Positions 47,225 through 56,813 are shown, counted from the stretch's first letter. The stretch is 64,000 nucleotides of DNA from Streptomyces sp. JH34 (GCF_029428875.1 NZ_JAJSOO010000001.1:124001-188000), one strand, 5' to 3'. The notes: generated by a model not told the origin, from the letters alone. A program made the numbers and translations.

Positions 47225-47547
47225 CCGCCGCTTTGGTTGCCTTTGTCCGGGCTCGTTTCGACGAGGAACTGGAGAAGGCTCGCTTCGCCGGCAACGTGGT
47301 GGTCACGCAGCCTGAACGTTTCGGCGTCGAGCCCGAGGACGCCGCCAAGCACGCCCGCTTCACCGTCGCCGCCGCTGAAGCACGCCTCGCGTTGCTTGAG
47401 GACACCGTGGTGCCGTACCTGGGAACCGCGGGGCCGGGCGGCCGGAACGCCGAATTTCAGCTTCGGCTGCTTGCCGCGCCCTACGTCGAGCACCAGGACT
47501 ATCCGCACGACGAGGAACCCGCCACTCAGCCCGGAACTCCTACATGA
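47221..47547 (+). CDS. DUF6221-family protein, copy 1
   Basis: 108 residues. The start MTAALVAFVRARFDEELEKA and the end LRLLAAPYVEHQDYPHDE are characteristic of DUF6221, short Streptomyces proteins of unknown function that end in a (Y/H)xDHPDY-type motif. The middle helix AKHARFTVAAAEARLALLED matches the ARVLREVEAKR segment of others. It overlaps both neighbours by four bases. Confidence 0.75.
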   Translation: MTAALVAFVRARFDEELEKARFAGNVVVTQPERFGVEPEDAAKHARFTVAAAEARLALLEDTVVPYLGTAGPGGRNAEFQLRLLAAPYVEHQDYPHDEEPATQPGTPT

Positions 47548-47963
47548 CCGCCGAACTGCTTGCCTTCCTCCGAGCTCGTCTCGACGAGCAGGAGGCAGCC
47601 GCTGCTGCCGCCGGCGGCACGAGTGCGGACTGGAGAGCACTGGGAACGGGCATCTACTGCACGGCCTCTCTGGACGACGACGTCCCACCGCTGGTCACTA
47701 CCGGCCCCGAAGTGGGCGGGTCCGACGAGGACGCCGCCCGCACCGAACACATCGCCCTGCACGACCCCGCGCAGGTGTTGCGCGAGGTCGAGGCGACACG
47801 AGGCCTGCTGAAGCAGTACACGACACCCGAGACCGATGACGGGCTCACGGACGCGCTCAACCAGTACAGGGCCATCCAACGCATGGCCGTCGACATGGCA
47901 GTGCGGCACCTCGCGCAGGCATACGCCGACCACCCGGACTACCAGCCCCAGTGGCACCCATAG
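47544..47963 (+). CDS. DUF6221-family protein, copy 2
   Basis: 139 residues. It has all the usual DUF6221 features: MTAELLAFLRARLDEQEAAA, then EHIALHDPAQVLREVEATRG, and a final RHLAQAYADHPDYQPQW. It is longer and more canonical than copy 1, with which it is translationally coupled (ATGA). The tandem pair probably arose by duplication. Function of the family is unknown. Confidence 0.85.
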   Translation: MTAELLAFLRARLDEQEAAAAAAGGTSADWRALGTGIYCTASLDDDVPPLVTTGPEVGGSDEDAARTEHIALHDPAQVLREVEATRGLLKQYTTPETDDGLTDALNQYRAIQRMAVDMAVRHLAQAYADHPDYQPQWHP

Positions 47964-48072
47964 CCACACGTGCCACGACCGCGCACCAGTGTCCCCCAAG
48001 GTCGTTCCCGTTCGTCGATCAGTGGTGGCGCCGGGCGCTCATCCCTGCGGTGTAGGAGGCGATCGTCAAGCC

Positions 48073-48411
48073 ATGCCCGAACTCGACGACAAGCAACCCT
48101 CCGGCAGAGACGGTGCTCTCACCGCAGGTTGCCTCCTGCTTCTCGTACTGGTGGTGGATGCGGCGGCCGCCCTGTTGGTCGTCATCGCGCTCGCCGTCCG
48201 GGGGCTGGGCCGGATGGACGCCGGCACCGGACAGACAGCGACCGGCGTGCCGCCCATGGACTGGGCGCCAGTACTGGGCTTCGGCACTCTGGCCCTGGCG
48301 GCCGGCACAACAGCCGTCGTGCTGCTGCGATTCGCGCACCGAACCCTCGGGGCGGTACAGCTGACGCTCTGCGCCTTCCTGACCTTCCACACGCTCGAGA
48401 TCTGGCTCTGA
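48073..48411 (+). CDS. Small membrane protein
   Basis: 112 residues from the ATG at 48073. Three likely membrane helices: a long one at ~15-45 (CLLLLVLVVDAAAALLVVIA), a second at ~66-90 (PVLGFGTLALAAGTTAVVLL), and a third near the end (AVQLTLCAFLTFHTLEIWL). A short hydrophilic N-terminus precedes them. Unknown role; such small proteins are common in Streptomyces. Confidence 0.6.
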   Translation: MPELDDKQPSGRDGALTAGCLLLLVLVVDAAAALLVVIALAVRGLGRMDAGTGQTATGVPPMDWAPVLGFGTLALAAGTTAVVLLRFAHRTLGAVQLTLCAFLTFHTLEIWL

Positions 48412-49076
48412 TCCGTACCCCTTCAGCCTCGCGCTTTCATGAAGTGTGCTGTTCGTAGCGTGAGCATGAGAGATAGAGGTGGGGCTGACCTGCAACGACA
48501 CGATCTCTGAGGACGCTACGACCGCAGAGTCGGGGAGCACTTCTCAGGTGAATCGCTGCCCAGGATCGCACATGCGTGTCCGCGTAAAGCGGCGGCTGTG
48601 GAGTGGGTACCCGGACCGGGTTGCACGTCGGTGGCGGCGGGCAGTCGCCGGACAGCATCGGGATACCCGTAACCCTTGCTACACCCTCCTGGCCCTCGCC
48701 TCCCTGGTCGCGCTACGCCAGAACCGCTGGAACGACATCAGCCTGCGCATGGGACATGGTGACCGCGACGGGTGGCCGTGGGACTCCTCCGACGGCCTTC
48801 CGACTGATCGTGGAGGATCGTTCTCAGCAGGGGGCGGCCGTGGTCGATCAGCGTGGACCCGCAGCGGACACGCCGCAGTGTCACCACGGCAGAGGCTGAG
48901 GAACTCGCCCCCGGAATCGGGAAGGGATAAGGGGCGCGGGCGCGGTCACTCGACGGGGGGCTGGCCACGGCGCACCGGACCGGCCCGCACGGTTCCGAAT
49001 CGGGAGCACACCGCCTCAGCGCGTTCTGTGGCGAGCGGGGTGGCTTTTCAGCGCCGCACACAGTAGAACGGGCCCC
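48412..49076. other. About 660 bases without a supported gene
   Basis: Frames are Arg-rich and typical of GC-rich non-coding DNA. No RNA gene, terminator or repeat was recognised. Confidence 0.45.
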
Positions 49077-49433
49077 ATGTCTGAACAGTGGCCAGCTCAC
49101 CGCCCGCCCCGGATGCCCGATGCGTCCAGGGGGTACGGGACGCCACGGGTTCGGAACATCAGCGTCGGCTACCGGAGATGGGCCGGCATCCTTCTCTGGT
49201 CCGCCATCATCGTCGGTAGCCTCATGGTGCTTGCTTTCGTGGCGAGCCTTGTCCTTCTTGTGCAGGCGGACAAGGACACCGCGAAGGCCTCACTCGGATA
49301 TCTCGCCCTCTTTCTCTGGTTCGGAATCGCAGCCGCGGTCCCGGTCCTGCTGGCGGTCGCCATCCCTGGTGTCGTCATGACGAGGCGCGTGCGCCAGGAA
49401 CGCAGCCGGTTCGGGCCAGCGGCAGGAGTCTGA
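49077..49433 (+). CDS. Small membrane protein with two helices
   Basis: 118 residues. The N-terminal ~30 residues are polar and Pro/Arg-rich. The helices are at ~36-60 (GILLWSAIIVGSLMVLAFVA) and ~75-100 (LGYLALFLWFGIAAAVPVLL), then a basic tail. The ATG at 49077 has no strong ribosome binding site. Family unknown. Confidence 0.5.
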   Translation: MSEQWPAHRPPRMPDASRGYGTPRVRNISVGYRRWAGILLWSAIIVGSLMVLAFVASLVLLVQADKDTAKASLGYLALFLWFGIAAAVPVLLAVAIPGVVMTRRVRQERSRFGPAAGV

Positions 49434-50129
49434 GCGGGCAGATGCCGGGGGGTCCGCGTCACGGGGCCGACCAACGGCGACAGCGAGTCAGTCATGCTTC
49501 GACGGGCTGACGCGTCATCACCTTCCAGCTCATTTCGATCCGCAGTGAAATCACGGCGCCGTGCCGCCGCCCCACAGTCAGCCTGGTCAAGAACCTTCGC
49601 CCGCGCCGACAGCGCCGGGCGTCTTGCGCTCCTGGTACATCTCGTATCGGCATCCGGACGCTCACCCACAACCTGGCAGGCGTCGCGGTCCGGGCGGGAG
49701 CGTGAACAGCTCGCGCGCGACCAGCTCGTCCTCATCGACCGCGCCCTGTGACGCCCGTCCTCCCCTCACAAGGCTGGCCGGCGCTCGCGCGCACCGAAAC
49801 CGCAGGAACGTCGGTCAACGGTTCTGCCGCCCGCACCCGACAGGCTCGGTTGCCATGGGGCGGGGAACCTGGCCAACACCACTTCTGGACAGCCGAAGTG
49901 TTCAACGCTTGCCGGTGGTACCGGCGGCGTGCATGTCGGATCGGACCGTGCGTCTCGGGAGTGGCTCCTTCTCCGGCCAGGCTGCGTGGCCTGAACCGGC
50001 CCTGGTCTGCGCTCCGTTGCCCGGAAGCCCTGATGGGACTGGGAGAATGATCAACTGTGCTTCGCCATGACCGGGACGACGGATGTCGCGGCTGTCCGGA
50101 GACAAGAGGACAAGGGGAGGGCGAAGGGG
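49434..50129. other. About 700 bases with no supported gene
   Basis: Only short, inconsistent frames. The right-hand end must hold the promoter of the channel gene. If that gene began at the upstream ATG (50067), the stretch would shrink by 63 bases. Confidence 0.4.
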
Positions 50130-52037
50130 ATGAGAGACAGATTGCGAACTCGGTTCAGGTACTGGTTCGACGGCACCATGGACCGGGGGACGCCGGCCCT
50201 GATCAGTTGGTTGGCCCTCTCGTCGGTCGTACTCATCGTGCTGGCCTCGACCCTGGTCGTCCTGTTCACGGATACCGACGCGGAGGGCAACGGCGGCTGG
50301 CTGGGTGTCGCGTGGATGAGCCTCTTGCGGACCCTCGATCCGGGCACCATGGGCGGGGACACCGGCGGCCCGATGTTCCTCGGCCTGATGCTGGCGGTGA
50401 CGCTCGGCGGCATCTTCATCGTCAGCGCGCTCATCGGTGTCCTGACCACCGGCCTGAACCAGAAGCTCCAGGAGCTGCGCAAGGGCCGGTCACAGCTCAT
50501 CGAGCACGGACACACCATCGTTCTCGGCTGGTCGGACCAGGTCTTCACGGTGGTCGCCGAGCTCGTCGAGGCGAACCAGAGCGAACGCCGCTCATGCGTG
50601 GTGGTCCTCGCGGACCGGGACAAGATCTCCATGGAGGACGCGATCCGCGCCCGCATCCCCGACAGCGGGAGCACACGCGTGATCTGCCGCTCCGGTAATC
50701 CACTCGTGCGGGCGGACCTGGAACTCGTCAGCCCGGACACCGCCAAGTCGATCATGGTGCTGCCGCCCGAGGGCGTCGACCGTGACATCGACGTCATCAA
50801 GGCCCTCCTCCTTCTGCACAGCCGGCGCTGGACCGGGAGCCGTCCACAGGTCGTGGCCGCGGTCCACGACTCCGAGAACCTGGCAGCCGCCCAACTGGCC
50901 GCCGGCGGGGAGGCGCTGGTGATCGACGCCGAGGACATCGCGGTCCGCCTCATCGCGCAGGCGCACCGGCAGACGGGCCTCTCGGCGGTCTTCAACGAAC
51001 TGCTGAGTTTCGTCGGCAACGAGTTCTACTTCCACGAGGAGCCCGCCCTGGTGGGTTCGGCGTACGGGCTCGCACTGAACGCCTTCGATCTCGGCATCCC
51101 GGTCGGGCTGCGTGTCCGCGCGGGTGACGTGCTGGTCAATCCGCCGATGGAAACCGTCATCGGTCCCGGCGACCAGATACTCGTCGTCGCCGAGGACGAT
51201 CTGCTCATCCGGCTCTGTGAGGCCCGCCCGGCGATCGCCGAGTCGGCGATCACATCGGCTCCGGCCCAGTCGCCCACGCTCGACCGAACCATTCTGATCG
51301 GCGAGAACTCCCGTACCGCGAAGCTGGTGACGCTGCTGGACAGCTTCGTTCAACCCGGTTCGACGCTCGACATCGCAGCGCCGCGACAGCCGGAGGCAAT
51401 CCCGAGCGACGCGCTCGTCAACCTCACAGTGGGGTTCAAGGTCTGCGAGCCGACCCGGCGATCCTCTCTGGAGGCCCTGGATCTGGGTGGCTACCAGCAC
51501 ATCGTCGTGCTCTCGGATGACACCGTCGCCCCCGGACCCGCGGACGACCGGACCTTGGTGACCCTGCTCCACCTGCGGGACATCGAGGAGTCGCTCGGTG
51601 ACCCGTATTCGATCGTCACGGAGATGAACGACGACGGCAACCGCGAGGTCGCCCAGGTCACCAAGGCCGACGACTTCATCGTGAGCACCAAGGTGATCAG
51701 CTTGCTGCTCACCCAGCTCACCGAGAACCGCCACCTGCACGCCGTGTTCACCGATCTGTTCAATCCGGAAGGCTCGGAGATCTATCTCAAGCCGGCGTCC
51801 AACTACGTGATTCCTGGAGCCGAGGCGAATTTCGCCACGGTGATCGAAGCCGCACGGCGACGGGGGGAGACCGCCTTGGGCTATCGGCTCGCCGAGCACG
51901 ATGAGGAGCCTCCCACCTACGGCATCTTCCTCAATCCGTCCAGATCGGCCCCGCTCGTATTCGGCTCGAAGGACGCGGTCGTCGTCTTCGCCGAGGGGGA
52001 GACCGCCGCGGTCAGCGGCGACGGGCGTAGCCGGTAG
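50130..52037 (+). CDS. CASTOR/POLLUX-like ion channel protein
   Basis: 635 residues from the ATG at 50130, preferred because GGGGAGG precedes it by 9 bases; an ATG at 50067 would add 21 residues. Two membrane helices (ALISWLALSSVVLIVLASTL and LGLMLAVTLGGIFIVSALIG) flank a loop with SLLRTLDPGTMGGDTGGP, where plant CASTOR/POLLUX channels have their pore region. A long cytosolic part with Rossmann-like RCK/TrkA-N folds follows: HTIVLGWSDQVFTVVAELVE, then LADRDKISMEDAI and a second domain after 51290. Two RCK halves are usual for this family. Monomers assemble as tetramers; the ion is probably K+ or Ca2+, not decided by the sequence. Confidence 0.88.
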   Translation: MRDRLRTRFRYWFDGTMDRGTPALISWLALSSVVLIVLASTLVVLFTDTDAEGNGGWLGVAWMSLLRTLDPGTMGGDTGGPMFLGLMLAVTLGGIFIVSALIGVLTTGLNQKLQELRKGRSQLIEHGHTIVLGWSDQVFTVVAELVEANQSERRSCVVVLADRDKISMEDAIRARIPDSGSTRVICRSGNPLVRADLELVSPDTAKSIMVLPPEGVDRDIDVIKALLLLHSRRWTGSRPQVVAAVHDSENLAAAQLAAGGEALVIDAEDIAVRLIAQAHRQTGLSAVFNELLSFVGNEFYFHEEPALVGSAYGLALNAFDLGIPVGLRVRAGDVLVNPPMETVIGPGDQILVVAEDDLLIRLCEARPAIAESAITSAPAQSPTLDRTILIGENSRTAKLVTLLDSFVQPGSTLDIAAPRQPEAIPSDALVNLTVGFKVCEPTRRSSLEALDLGGYQHIVVLSDDTVAPGPADDRTLVTLLHLRDIEESLGDPYSIVTEMNDDGNREVAQVTKADDFIVSTKVISLLLTQLTENRHLHAVFTDLFNPEGSEIYLKPASNYVIPGAEANFATVIEAARRRGETALGYRLAEHDEEPPTYGIFLNPSRSAPLVFGSKDAVVVFAEGETAAVSGDGRSR

Positions 52038-52241
52038 CGGTGGACACTGCACAGGCTGCCCGAGTTCCCTCTGTTCGGCTCGGAAAACAATTAGTTTCGC
52101 GGACATACGACGGATGACGTGGGGCACCAGGCTGTCAGCGGTCGCTGAGGAAAAGGGCAGCCCGCCCGGAGGCCAGAGCGACCCGGTGCGGGCGCCACGT
52201 TGAATACATCATTTCTTTCCGCGTATATGAAGGAGTTCGTC

Positions 52242-52595
52242 ATGAGCGAGAACCTGTGGGGATACCAGCCGAGCGTCGGCCACACCGCCGGCACCGACCT
52301 GATCGGCTACAAGGTAGAGGCGACGGACGGCAGCATCGGCAAGGTCGACAAGCACTCGGACGACGTCACCTCCTCGTACCTGGTGGTCGACACCGGCGTA
52401 TGGATCTTCGGCAAGCACGTTCTGCTTCCGGCGGGCACCGTGACCCGGATCGACAGCGATGACAGGAAGGTCTACGTCGACCTCACGAAGGACCAGATCA
52501 AGGATTCTCCTGAGTTCGACAAGGAGAAGCACATCGGCGACGCGGACTTCCACCGAACGACCGGCGAATACTACGGCCGCCACCGCCGTGTCTGA
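52242..52595 (+). CDS. PRC-barrel domain protein
   Basis: 117 residues from the ATG at 52242 with AAGGAG 7 bases before it. GTDLIGYKVEATDGSIGKVD and SSYLVVDTGVWIFGKHVLLP are the PRC-barrel beta strands; a charged C-terminal tail (DSPEFDKEKHIGDADFHRTT) follows. Stress-related Streptomyces homologues of this size are common. It is the only gene between the channel and a very strong terminator. Confidence 0.85.
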   Translation: MSENLWGYQPSVGHTAGTDLIGYKVEATDGSIGKVDKHSDDVTSSYLVVDTGVWIFGKHVLLPAGTVTRIDSDDRKVYVDLTKDQIKDSPEFDKEKHIGDADFHRTTGEYYGRHRRV

Positions 52596-52606
52596 TCCGG
52601 CGCCGT

Positions 52607-52661
52607 AGGAACTGCGGGCGGGGCGGGACGTCTGTTACGTCCCGCCCCGCCCGCAGTTCCT
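52607..52661. terminator. Perfect 25-bp hairpin terminator
   Basis: Arms 52607-52631 and 52637-52661 are exact reverse complements with a CTGTT loop, very GC-rich, 12 bases after the PRC-barrel stop. Unusually long for an intrinsic terminator. Confidence 0.8.
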
Positions 52662-52854
52662 GCGGAAGGCCGTGTCCGCAGCCGACGTCGTGCGTCGTTC
52701 GCTTGTTGCATGATGGGGTCGTTCGGCGGTGACAGGGTCGTCGAACGGTTGTGGCGCCGACAGCTCGTTCCTTCGGTCGGCCCTCCCATGCAACGCGTGG
52801 TGAGAACAAGCTCGGGCGGGTGGACGGACGCCGGGATGGAAGAGGTGGAGATCG

Positions 52855-52971
52855 TTGACCGTCGCTGACGAGGTCGCGCCGATCCGTCCGGGTGAGGTTC
52901 TCGTGGAGGATTTCGCCCGGGGGCTCGACACCACTCCGATCCATCCCGCGGCAGAGGCTGGGGCCTCGTGA
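52855..52971 (+). pseudogene. HigA/VapI-type antitoxin, N-terminal fragment
   Basis: A TTG-started frame reads TVADEVAPIRPGEVLVEDFA then RGLDTTPIHPAAEAGAS and stops. The PIHPGEVLxEDF pattern is the conserved start of HigA-type XRE antitoxins, but the helix-turn-helix that should follow is gone. No intact HigB toxin lies next to it. A remnant; the stop overlaps the start of the next frame by four bases. Confidence 0.5.
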
Positions 52972-53552
52972 ACGGGGTCGATGAGGAGAGTAATTGGATC
53001 TCGGACGGGCTTGCGGTCATGCGTGCGCTTGAACGCCTTCTCGGTCACAGGAATTCCGAAAGGACTCCCCAGTGGACAGATCTCGGATTCCCCGTGATCG
53101 ACCGGGGAAAATCCGCCATCTTCCCGCTCGCGGTGGCCCGCGCACACGAGGACAGCGATTCCCGAAGGGCCGCGGGCCTGTCGGACATGAGTCGCGGTCT
53201 GCAGCGTAGCTGCGTCCATTTCTTCGGAGGCGACGATGTCCATGCGGAAATGGAACTCGACGCAGAGGACGGATACGGCCGGAAGCTAGCCGACGCCGGA
53301 GCCGTCGTCACCGGACCGCCTTGGGAGTGCTTGTGGAGTATCCAGCGCTTTGCCGTGGTGCTCGCACACGCGGTCGACCGGCAGAACGCGTCGGAGACCC
53401 TGGCCCTCCACGTCGTGCCGATGGACTGGGTCCGGTACCGCCCTCTCAACTCGGGCACGAAACGCGAAGCATCACGTCATCGAAGGGTCGTCAGGGAACG
53501 GGACGCCGCCGATGTGCTCTGGGCGTGGCCGCTCTCGCTTCCGGACGAATGA
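52968..53552 (+). CDS. Hypothetical protein
   Basis: 194 residues from a GTG at 52968. Reasonable protein character with hydrophobic and charged blocks (ISDGLAVMRALERLLGHRNS, CLWSIQRFAVVLAHAVDRQN, ALHVVPMDWVRYRPL) but no recognisable family, no signal peptide and no ribosome binding site of its own. Support comes from length and the GTGA overlap with the HigA-like remnant, which may be fortuitous. Confidence 0.35.
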   Translation: MNGVDEESNWISDGLAVMRALERLLGHRNSERTPQWTDLGFPVIDRGKSAIFPLAVARAHEDSDSRRAAGLSDMSRGLQRSCVHFFGGDDVHAEMELDAEDGYGRKLADAGAVVTGPPWECLWSIQRFAVVLAHAVDRQNASETLALHVVPMDWVRYRPLNSGTKREASRHRRVVRERDAADVLWAWPLSLPDE

Positions 53553-53722
53553 GATGTCCTGCATGCGGTTCCCGGCCTTCGTCCGATGCGGCGCGGGTGT
53601 TGACGGCGCCCGCTCCGCTGTCCCTGAGCAGGACACTCGCGGTCGGAGTGACTACCCGTACCGAGAGAATGGAGGAAGGCCGGGTGGGGGCCGGACCACG
53701 CGACGGGCTGGGCGGAGCGTGC

Positions 53723-54095
53723 TCAGTCGACGCAGAACTCGTCGCCCTCGATGTCCGGCATCGGGATGCAGGCGTCGGTGCCGTCGTACAGCGTTCGCAC
53801 GTGTACCGCGCCGAGCCGCACCAGCCGCGCACATTCGGCCTCGAGTGCGGCGAGGCGCGCTTCACCCACGAGGCCGGGACCGACCCGTACAGCAAGATGC
53901 ACCCGGTTCCTGACGGCTTTCTCCTCGGGGACGCGCTGGAAGTACCGTCGCGGGCCCTCTTCTGACGGATCGACGCAGGCGAACCAGGAATACCGCTGCT
54001 CAGATGGCTGCGAACGATGGAAATCGTCCCAGGTGGCAAACCCCTCCGGGGGCGGCGGTACGACATATCCCAGCGCCTCGCACCAGAAAAGTTGA
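53723..54095 (-). pseudogene. VOC-family protein, 5'-truncated
   Basis: The minus frame ending at 53723 reads FWCEALGYVVPPPPEGFATW, then YFQRVPEEKAVRNRVHLAVR, RLAALEAECARLVRLGAVHV and ends EGDEFCVD. This is the second beta-alpha-beta-beta-beta unit of a glyoxalase-like VOC protein. Upstream of FWCEALGY the same frame turns into Arg-rich non-protein sequence, and no start codon is available. The N-terminal unit is missing or decayed. Confidence 0.65.
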
Positions 54096-54415
54096 CGCCT
54101 GCCTTGCAGCCGAGGCCACCGCTCGTGTCGCTGTCGCTTCGAAGCCCCGCTCCGGAAGGAGTTCCGCCCCGCATCCCGCGACCGCGCACGCCCGTCAGGT
54201 CACCCTCTTGCACCGTCCTCATGCTTCGCACGCGTATCCACCGGCAGCGTGCGGGAAGCCAACTCGTCCGAGCGGGAGCCGAGTCAAGAGCCCGGGTGGC
54301 AACGGGGCTGATGCTGTGCCTGCCGCTGCCCGCGCGGGCAGCGGAAGACCGTCATGTGGCCGACGCGACGGCTCCGTGCGCGAAGTGTTTCACAGGGCCG
54401 AGATCGCGAGGCGTT
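54096..54415. other. Intergenic stretch without a supported gene
   Basis: Nothing recognisable. It separates the VOC remnant from the end of the GH26-like gene. Confidence 0.4.
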
Positions 54416-55459
54416 TCATGGGGCGAGATAGGGGTCGGCCGCCATCCGCCGGTAGGCGGCGAGGGTCGCGGGCGACGAGTTGATCTGCCAGTGACGCTCT
54501 TTGTCGACGTCGAACCATACGAGAGCCTTGATCAGCGGGAATTCGTCCTTCAGGCCCGGGACGATGCCTTCGATCCACTCGGCTTTGCTTCCTCCGGTCT
54601 CATCGGATCCCGTCTCGCCGATGATGATCGGCTTGCCTATGTCTGCGAGTTCGCCGTAGATGTCCCTGAAGAGCTCGGTGAAGCTCTGCCATGCGAAGTC
54701 AGGTTCGGACGTCCCCCAGTTGTATCCGTCGACGCCCGTCCAGTCCACGTACCGGTCCCCGGGGTAGTACGACATGGCCTCAGGAGCGTCGGCGCTGTCC
54801 GTGACGTTCGGTGCCCAGACCCAGACGACGTTCGAGGCGCCACGGTCGTCGAAGACGTCGTGAACGTGACGGTAGGCGGCGACATACCGTTCGGGGTCGT
54901 GGCCGCCCCAGCCTTCTTCCTCGTTCATCTCTGCGGCGAAGTCGAGGAAGAACGGTTCGCCCAGTTCTTTCGCTCCGTCAGCCTGCTTCTCGATGGTCGC
55001 GTCCAGCGATCCGTCGATGATGTCGTCGAAGTCGACGTCGAACGGTTCCCAGTTCACCAAGGGGATGCGGTTGCTGCTGAGGTCGTCCAGGGTCGCTTCG
55101 GAGGCAGACCAGTCGTCTTCCCAGCCGTAGTAGTTGAGGTGGATTGCCGGCGTAGTCCCGATACGGGCGTCGGTCTCGTCCACGGTGCCGTCACCGTAGT
55201 AGTGGCCCAGCAGAGCGCCCTTCGACGGTTCGAGCGGGGCGGTGGCTGACGAGGACGCGGGGGCCTTCTCCCCCGCCGTGGAGCATGACGTCGCGATCAG
55301 CGTTGTCGCTGTGACCAGGGCCGCGCTTGCCAGGCAGGCACCGAGACGACGGGCGACCGGCTTCGGCGGCGGGGCGATCCCGTCCGTGGTTCGCCCGTCC
55401 GTCTCCCGGTCATGTCGGTGCCGCTGGGGCCGGTCTGACGGGGTGCCGCTACCTGTCAT
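54416..55459 (-). CDS. GH26-like glycoside hydrolase lipoprotein
   Basis: 347 residues. A basic N-terminal cytoplasmic tail of ~38 residues precedes the hydrophobic segment and lipobox (LIATSCSTAG), so the protein is probably lipid-anchored outside. The catalytic region starts near GALLGHYYGD. The acid/base Glu is in FLDFAAEMNEEEGWGG near residue 176 and the nucleophile Glu in PIIIGETGSDE near 281, both in GH26 (beta-mannanase clan A) positions. NVVWVWAPNVTDSADAPE and YYPGDRYVDWTGVDGYNWG are typical of this family. The substrate could be mannan or a mixed-linkage glucan. The ATG at 55459 has GGAG upstream. Stands alone. Confidence 0.8.
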   Translation of the reverse strand: MTGSGTPSDRPQRHRHDRETDGRTTDGIAPPPKPVARRLGACLASAALVTATTLIATSCSTAGEKAPASSSATAPLEPSKGALLGHYYGDGTVDETDARIGTTPAIHLNYYGWEDDWSASEATLDDLSSNRIPLVNWEPFDVDFDDIIDGSLDATIEKQADGAKELGEPFFLDFAAEMNEEEGWGGHDPERYVAAYRHVHDVFDDRGASNVVWVWAPNVTDSADAPEAMSYYPGDRYVDWTGVDGYNWGTSEPDFAWQSFTELFRDIYGELADIGKPIIIGETGSDETGGSKAEWIEGIVPGLKDEFPLIKALVWFDVDKERHWQINSSPATLAAYRRMAADPYLAP

Positions 55460-55727
55460 GCTGTCGCTCCTCTGCCGCGAAGCCGGCGTTCTCTCAGCTT
55501 CGGGCCCTCACGAATTGACTGTCCGGGTTCGGATCACATAACCGGAGAACGCTTCTGACCTGCACGGACGGGACTTTCGAGGGTCATGTCAGCCGCAAGG
55601 AGAAAGGCACTCCCCAGCTGAGGAAGCGTAGCGGGCGGCACGCCTCCGTCGGTATCGAGGGCGGCCGCCGACCGTACGGCTGACGGTGCAGCCGTACGGA
55701 GAGCTGTGTGACCGCGAGGCGAGTGGG

Positions 55728-56729
55728 TCAGACCTCTCGGAGGCCGTGAGTGCCGTACTCCCAGAGCCGGTTCGCCGCCTCCGGGTCGAGTGCGTGGGCA
55801 CCCACGCCGCCAGGTCGGCCGTCGTCGCCGTACACCGTCCGGGCCTCCTGGTTGTCCTCGAAGTAGCGGCCGGTGACGCCCTTCAACAGCGGTGAGGCCG
55901 CCAACAGGACCGAGGTCGCGGCGCCCTGCTCGGGAGTCTTGTAGTGAGGCAGCGGTTTCAGGTTGCCCTCGTCGTCCATCACACCGAACGCACGCATGGT
56001 GTCGTCGTCGAGGTGCCGCTGGAGGCCCGTGAGGATGTAGCCGGGGTTGAGCGCGTTGACCGTGATGCCGTCGGCCGTCCAGCGGCGGGCACCGACCGTG
56101 AACAGCATTCCGGCGGTCTTGGACTGGCCGTAGGCCGCCCAGGGGTCGTAGGGCCTGCTCTCGAAGTGGGGGTCCTCGAAGTCGAAGGGCACGTCCCGGT
56201 GGGCGCCGGAGCTGACGACCACCACCCGGGCGGAGCCTGCATCCCGCATGGCGGTGTGCAGGGCGGTGGCCAGCGCGAAGTGGCCGAGGTAGTTGGTGGC
56301 GAGCTGGGCCTCCCAGCCGCCCGCGGTGAGGGTGCGCGCGGGAAGGGCCATGATCCCGGCGTTCGCGACGAGGATGTCGAGCGGCCCGCGCCAGGCCCGG
56401 GCGAAAGCGGTGGCCGAGGCCGCGTCCGACAGGTCGAGGGCCGCCGCGTGCACCCGGCCCGCACCGTCGACCGAGGCCAGCTCGCTGATCAGCGGTTCGG
56501 CGGTCTCCGGGCGGCGTGTGGCGACAGTGACCTCCGCGCCTGCGGCGGCCAGGGCACGGACGGTCCTGGCACCGATGCCCGAGGCGCCTCCGGTGACCAC
56601 GGCACGGCTGCCGGTGAGGTCAAGGCCTTCGATCACCTCGTGTGCCGAGGCGTGCGAGCCGAAGGGAGTCGTGAGGAGGGCGGGGCCGTGGTGCGCGGAG
56701 CTGCCGGAGCGTGAACGGTTCGTTGTCAT
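55728..56729 (-). CDS. SDR-family oxidoreductase
   Basis: 333 residues. The classical short-chain dehydrogenase pattern is complete: VVTGGASGIGARTVRALAAA (cofactor motif, near residue 47), LVANAGIMA, catalytic Ser in VVVSSGAHRDVP, and YGQSK (Tyr/Lys near 200). Similar to the retinol dehydrogenase/WWOX-like branch. A divergent AraC regulator starts 85 bases away, so its expression is probably controlled by that protein. Substrate unknown. Confidence 0.88.
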   Translation of the reverse strand: MTTNRSRSGSSAHHGPALLTTPFGSHASAHEVIEGLDLTGSRAVVTGGASGIGARTVRALAAAGAEVTVATRRPETAEPLISELASVDGAGRVHAAALDLSDAASATAFARAWRGPLDILVANAGIMALPARTLTAGGWEAQLATNYLGHFALATALHTAMRDAGSARVVVVSSGAHRDVPFDFEDPHFESRPYDPWAAYGQSKTAGMLFTVGARRWTADGITVNALNPGYILTGLQRHLDDDTMRAFGVMDDEGNLKPLPHYKTPEQGAATSVLLAASPLLKGVTGRYFEDNQEARTVYGDDGRPGGVGAHALDPEAANRLWEYGTHGLREV

Positions 56730-56813
56730 GGCTCCAGGCTAGGACGGATGAACTGGACGTACCATGATTGAAAAACCTTGTTTCTTTAGCCATCGTCCAG
56801 ATTCGGAGATGTC

